Source: an uncultured Gammaproteobacteria bacterium (GTDB taxonomy: Bacteria > Pseudomonadota > Gammaproteobacteria > PS1 > Pseudothioglobaceae). Taken from it: 64,000 bases of DNA. This document shows, piece after piece, positions 60,814 to 64,000 of the stretch (position 1 is its first letter; each line of letters opens with the position of its first letter). The position numbers were made by a program, and so were the translations under genes. Under the pieces are notes generated by a model that was given only the letters and a program-made list of their open reading frames with translations, was not told the DNA's origin and searched no databases. The stretch spans positions 25,079 to 89,078 of the forward strand of contig CAJXOB010000002.1 in the NCBI GenBank assembly GCA_913057955.1, given 5' to 3'.

Positions 60814-62406
60814 CTATTTTTTAAGTGGCTTACGGCCAATATCTTTTCTACTTAATTTGATATTAAACTTTGCGCGTAATTGTTGATCAATGTCATCACT
60901 AATATGACTTGGAAAGTGTTCTGATAGTATCTCTTTCTTGCGTTGGATTGCTTTTTCTAGTAGAACAGGCTTACCCATATCAGCCCAATCATTTGGACTA
61001 TCCCTATCACTTAAATCAGGAAAGATATATTCACTTTGCATAACGCTAATTGTTAGATCTGAACCAAGATAGTGAGCTTTATCATTCAAGCAAACATCTT
61101 TAATTGTCTCAAAACAAAGAGATTCTTCACTATCATCGCTGAACCCTTTTGTCATTCTCATTGACGCGCCCAATAAATCATTATCCATCAGCAAACTTTC
61201 AGGACAGGTTCCCAAAAGACTTGCATACATTCCAGCAGATTCATAAATTATATTGGCCCCAGCAATTGCCGTGACTGTATGAGTAGATGCTCTCTCTGAT
61301 CCTGCTTGAAAATCTGGGAACTTAGAATCGGTCATACCTGCAGGCGTTCCAGTTGGCAGATCTAAGAAGTTGCCCATCTGCGCGCAAGCTGCAGAAATTA
61401 ATCCTTGTTCTGGAGAGCCTCCACACATTGACCCAGTTCTTAAGTCAGACACAAAAGGCCAAGTTCCAAGAATGGCTGGTGCACCTGGTTTTATAGCGTT
61501 CACATATACCAGTCCGCCAAGACATTCAGCCCAAGCTTGGGATACAACCCCTGGAAGGAGAGGTGGGGCAGTTGCTCCTGCTTGACCAGCCGATAGAAGT
61601 AATATTGGCATGCCACCTTCAACGCCAACACGAACACACTCTAGAGACTCCTCTGCAAATTTCATTGGAGGAACAACATGACAATTACTCATGCTTAAAA
61701 ATGGTCTCTCACGCCATTTTTCTTCACTTCCAGCAATAATATGAAGCATTTCGAGAGCATCAGTTACGTGCTGTGCTTCTGTAAAGCTTGCGCCTAAATG
61801 CTTCTCAGTTCCCATTGCCACACAATAAACTGAGTTTTGATCCATCTCACGCGGACTAACAATGTCCCTCAAGACACAAGTTCGTTGAAACATATGAATA
61901 TGTTCACACTGATCTGCAATTCTAGCCATATCATATAGATCTTGACTTTCAGATTCTCGATACTCATTGTTCTCAGGATCAGCAATAAGAACTGCAGCGC
62001 CAGCAGTTGAGAAGTGAACTCTTGAGCCACTTAAATCTAAATCATGTTTTTGGGATTGTCCATGCAGTGTAAGGCTTCGCTGTGAAAGATTCATGGCTTT
62101 TTTAACCACTTCTTTTGGCATTCTTAATCTGCCATCATCTCCAAGAATAGCGCCGAAAGCAACACAAGTTTCAATGCAGTGTGGGGTGGCATCAGCAAAT
62201 CCAATTTCTTCGAGAATTCGATAAATATTAGCTTCAATTGCTACGACTTGTTTATCACTAAGTGGTTTGTACCTTCCACCAATTTCGCCTGGCAAAACAG
62301 GTTTTTCTTCTTCCGTTAGTGGGGCACTTCTAAGTGCAATTCTTGCCTCTCTTCCACCTGATTTTCTTCTAGTCATAATAGTGATTTGAGTTGAACTATT
62401 TATCAC
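60814..62406 (-). CDS. MttB-family (trimethylamine methyltransferase superfamily) protein, non-pyrrolysine
   Basis: ILEEIGFADATP, HFSTAGAAVLIAD, GAPAILGTWPFVSDLRTGSMCGGSPEQGLISAACAQMGNFLDLPTGTPAGMTDSK; uninterrupted ORF. Confidence 0.88.
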   Translation of the reverse strand: MINSSTQITIMTRRKSGGREARIALRSAPLTEEEKPVLPGEIGGRYKPLSDKQVVAIEANIYRILEEIGFADATPHCIETCVAFGAILGDDGRLRMPKEVVKKAMNLSQRSLTLHGQSQKHDLDLSGSRVHFSTAGAAVLIADPENNEYRESESQDLYDMARIADQCEHIHMFQRTCVLRDIVSPREMDQNSVYCVAMGTEKHLGASFTEAQHVTDALEMLHIIAGSEEKWRERPFLSMSNCHVVPPMKFAEESLECVRVGVEGGMPILLLSAGQAGATAPPLLPGVVSQAWAECLGGLVYVNAIKPGAPAILGTWPFVSDLRTGSMCGGSPEQGLISAACAQMGNFLDLPTGTPAGMTDSKFPDFQAGSERASTHTVTAIAGANIIYESAGMYASLLGTCPESLLMDNDLLGASMRMTKGFSDDSEESLCFETIKDVCLNDKAHYLGSDLTISVMQSEYIFPDLSDRDSPNDWADMGKPVLLEKAIQRKKEILSEHFPSHISDDIDQQLRAKFNIKLSRKDIGRKPLKK

Positions 62407-62492
62407 ATTTTGATACTAAATCAAAGCACTGTCAATTGTTTTTTTATTGCAGGGTTAAAGTGCCTATACGAAGGTAATTTTACCGTCACTAA

Positions 62493-63992
62493 TTAGACAT
62501 CTTTGCCACTTTCAAAGTGAAATTGTGCGCCTTTTCTGATTCCAGAAGGCCACCTTGAAGTGATGGTTTTAAGTTGAGTGTAGAATCGAACACCTTCCAT
62601 ACCATGAATTGAAGAGCCTCCAAAAAGTGATCTTTTCCAACCACCAAAACTATGCATTGCAACAGGAACAGGTATTGGAATATTAACGCCAACCATTCCT
62701 ACTTGTACATTTGATGTAAAGTGACGAGCAGTATCACCATCCCTAGTAAAGATAGCAGTGCCGTTGCCATATTCATGATCATTAACTAGTTTAAGAGCTT
62801 CGTCATAAGTTGAAACTCTAACAACAGAGAGAACAGGCCCGAAAATTTCATCAGTATAAATTGACATGTCTGAAGTTACATTGTCAAAAAGACAGCCGCC
62901 AATAAAGAAGCCTTCTTTTTCTGTTTCAGATCTGCCATCAACTTTTAACTTGGCGCCTTGGTTAATACCAGCCTCAATGTAAGATACAATTTTTTCTTGA
63001 CTAGCTTTAGAGATTACTGGACCCATTTCAACCTCAGGATCATTGTAAGAGCCAATTTTTAAAGAATTGATTTTTGGTATTAGTGATTCTATCAATTTTT
63101 CAGCGGTTTCATCACCAACAGCTACAACGACTGAAATTGCCATACATCGTTCACCTGCCGAGCCGAATGCTGCTCCAATAATAGCATCACTACTTTGCTC
63201 TAGGTCTGCATCAGGCATTACAACCATGTGATTTTTTGCGCCACAAAGGGCTTGAACTCGTTTGTTATTTTTAGAGCCTTCATGGTATATATATTCACCA
63301 ACATTGGTAGAGCCTACAAAACTTACTGCTCGTACTAGTGGATTTTTAAGTATCTCATCTACCGCTTCTTTATCTCCTACAATAGTATTTAAAACACCGT
63401 TTGGGAGGCCGGCCTCATGCATAAGTTCTGTTAACCTTAATCCACATGATGGTACCTTCTCAGAGAGTTTTAAAACAAACGTGTTTCCACATGCTATCGC
63501 AACAGGGTACATCCACATTGGAACCATTGCAGGAAAATTAAAAGGAACTACACCAGCACAAACGCCCATAGGCTGACGTAAGTTATGGCTATCAATACCA
63601 CGGGACACATCTGCGCTAAAGTCAGATTTGAGGTGATTGTTAATTGCCGTGCAATATTCAACTACTTCCATGCCTCTTCCAACCTCTCCCTTAGCGTCTG
63701 AAAAGGTTTTGCCATGCTCTTGTGAAATGAGTTCAGCTAATTCATCCATATGCTCAATAATGAGCTCGCGATACTTAAACATGATTTGAGCACGCTTAGA
63801 GGGTGGCACCTGACTCCATTCTTTGAAAGCGGCATTAGATATTTCAATTGCCTTTTGAGTATCTTTTGAACTGGCGCCTTCGATTTGCCTAATGATTTTG
63901 CCTGTAGCAGGATTATAAATATCAAAAATATGACCTGAGGTTCCTGAAACTTTTTCACCATTGATGATGTGTTTTAAGTGGTTTATAGACAT
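62493..63992 (-). CDS. mmsA: Methylmalonate-semialdehyde dehydrogenase (CoA-acylating) type aldehyde dehydrogenase
   Basis: HIINGEKVSGTSGHIFDIYNPATGKI, GVVPFNFPAMVPMWMYP, GSAGERCMAIS, VGVNIPIPVPVAMHSFGGWKRSLFG. Confidence 0.93.
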   Translation of the reverse strand: MSINHLKHIINGEKVSGTSGHIFDIYNPATGKIIRQIEGASSKDTQKAIEISNAAFKEWSQVPPSKRAQIMFKYRELIIEHMDELAELISQEHGKTFSDAKGEVGRGMEVVEYCTAINNHLKSDFSADVSRGIDSHNLRQPMGVCAGVVPFNFPAMVPMWMYPVAIACGNTFVLKLSEKVPSCGLRLTELMHEAGLPNGVLNTIVGDKEAVDEILKNPLVRAVSFVGSTNVGEYIYHEGSKNNKRVQALCGAKNHMVVMPDADLEQSSDAIIGAAFGSAGERCMAISVVVAVGDETAEKLIESLIPKINSLKIGSYNDPEVEMGPVISKASQEKIVSYIEAGINQGAKLKVDGRSETEKEGFFIGGCLFDNVTSDMSIYTDEIFGPVLSVVRVSTYDEALKLVNDHEYGNGTAIFTRDGDTARHFTSNVQVGMVGVNIPIPVPVAMHSFGGWKRSLFGGSSIHGMEGVRFYTQLKTITSRWPSGIRKGAQFHFESGKDV

Positions 63993-64000
63993 AATATAAA

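Noticed and set aside
60814-62406. Possible pyrrolysine-containing MttB
   Set aside because: The ORF is continuous with no in-frame TAG, so it is a non-pyrrolysine homolog.
1-64000. CRISPR array, prophage, transposon or toxin-antitoxin/defence locus
   Set aside because: No regularly spaced repeats, integrase, transposase, phage structural genes or recognisable defence genes seen in the sequence or ORF track.

Overview
AT-rich, densely packed bacterial chromosome segment. Gene content and synteny suggest a streamlined marine gammaproteobacterium, possibly of the SUP05/Thioglobus type; this is an inference, not tested. I support about 63 protein-coding genes (including two small ones missing from the ORF track: a rubredoxin and an LptM-like lipoprotein) and two tRNAs (Ile2-CAT and Gln-TTG). 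I found no CRISPR array, rRNA, transposon or prophage. Much of the window encodes housekeeping functions (rpoD, prs, priA, lpxB, lysA, leuB, cysS, adk, accA, tilS, orn, ispE and others). The distinctive accessory theme is catabolism of N-methylated compounds: a convincing creatinase, a heterotetrameric sarcosine oxidase operon (soxBDAG), a GbcB-like flavin/2Fe-2S reductase, the glycine cleavage system gcvT-H-P with a GcvR-like ACT protein, an L-serine dehydratase, and at the far end a dimethylglycine-dehydrogenase-like protein next to a non-pyrrolysine MttB-family methyltransferase and an MmsA-type aldehyde dehydrogenase. The best candidates for undescribed biology are: (i) an HD-domain protein with PhnZ/TmpB-like oxygenase features at the end of the sarcosine oxidase operon; (ii) the MttB-homolog/DMGDH gene pair; (iii) a rubrerythrin / CCG-type Fe-S protein / DUF3501 cassette divergent from an OxyR-like regulator that lacks the usual resolving cysteine; (iv) an unusually long LptC with three internal repeats; (v) an ispE gene whose stop codon lies inside tRNA-Gln. 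All product calls are by reading and recall of family motifs; no database search was run.
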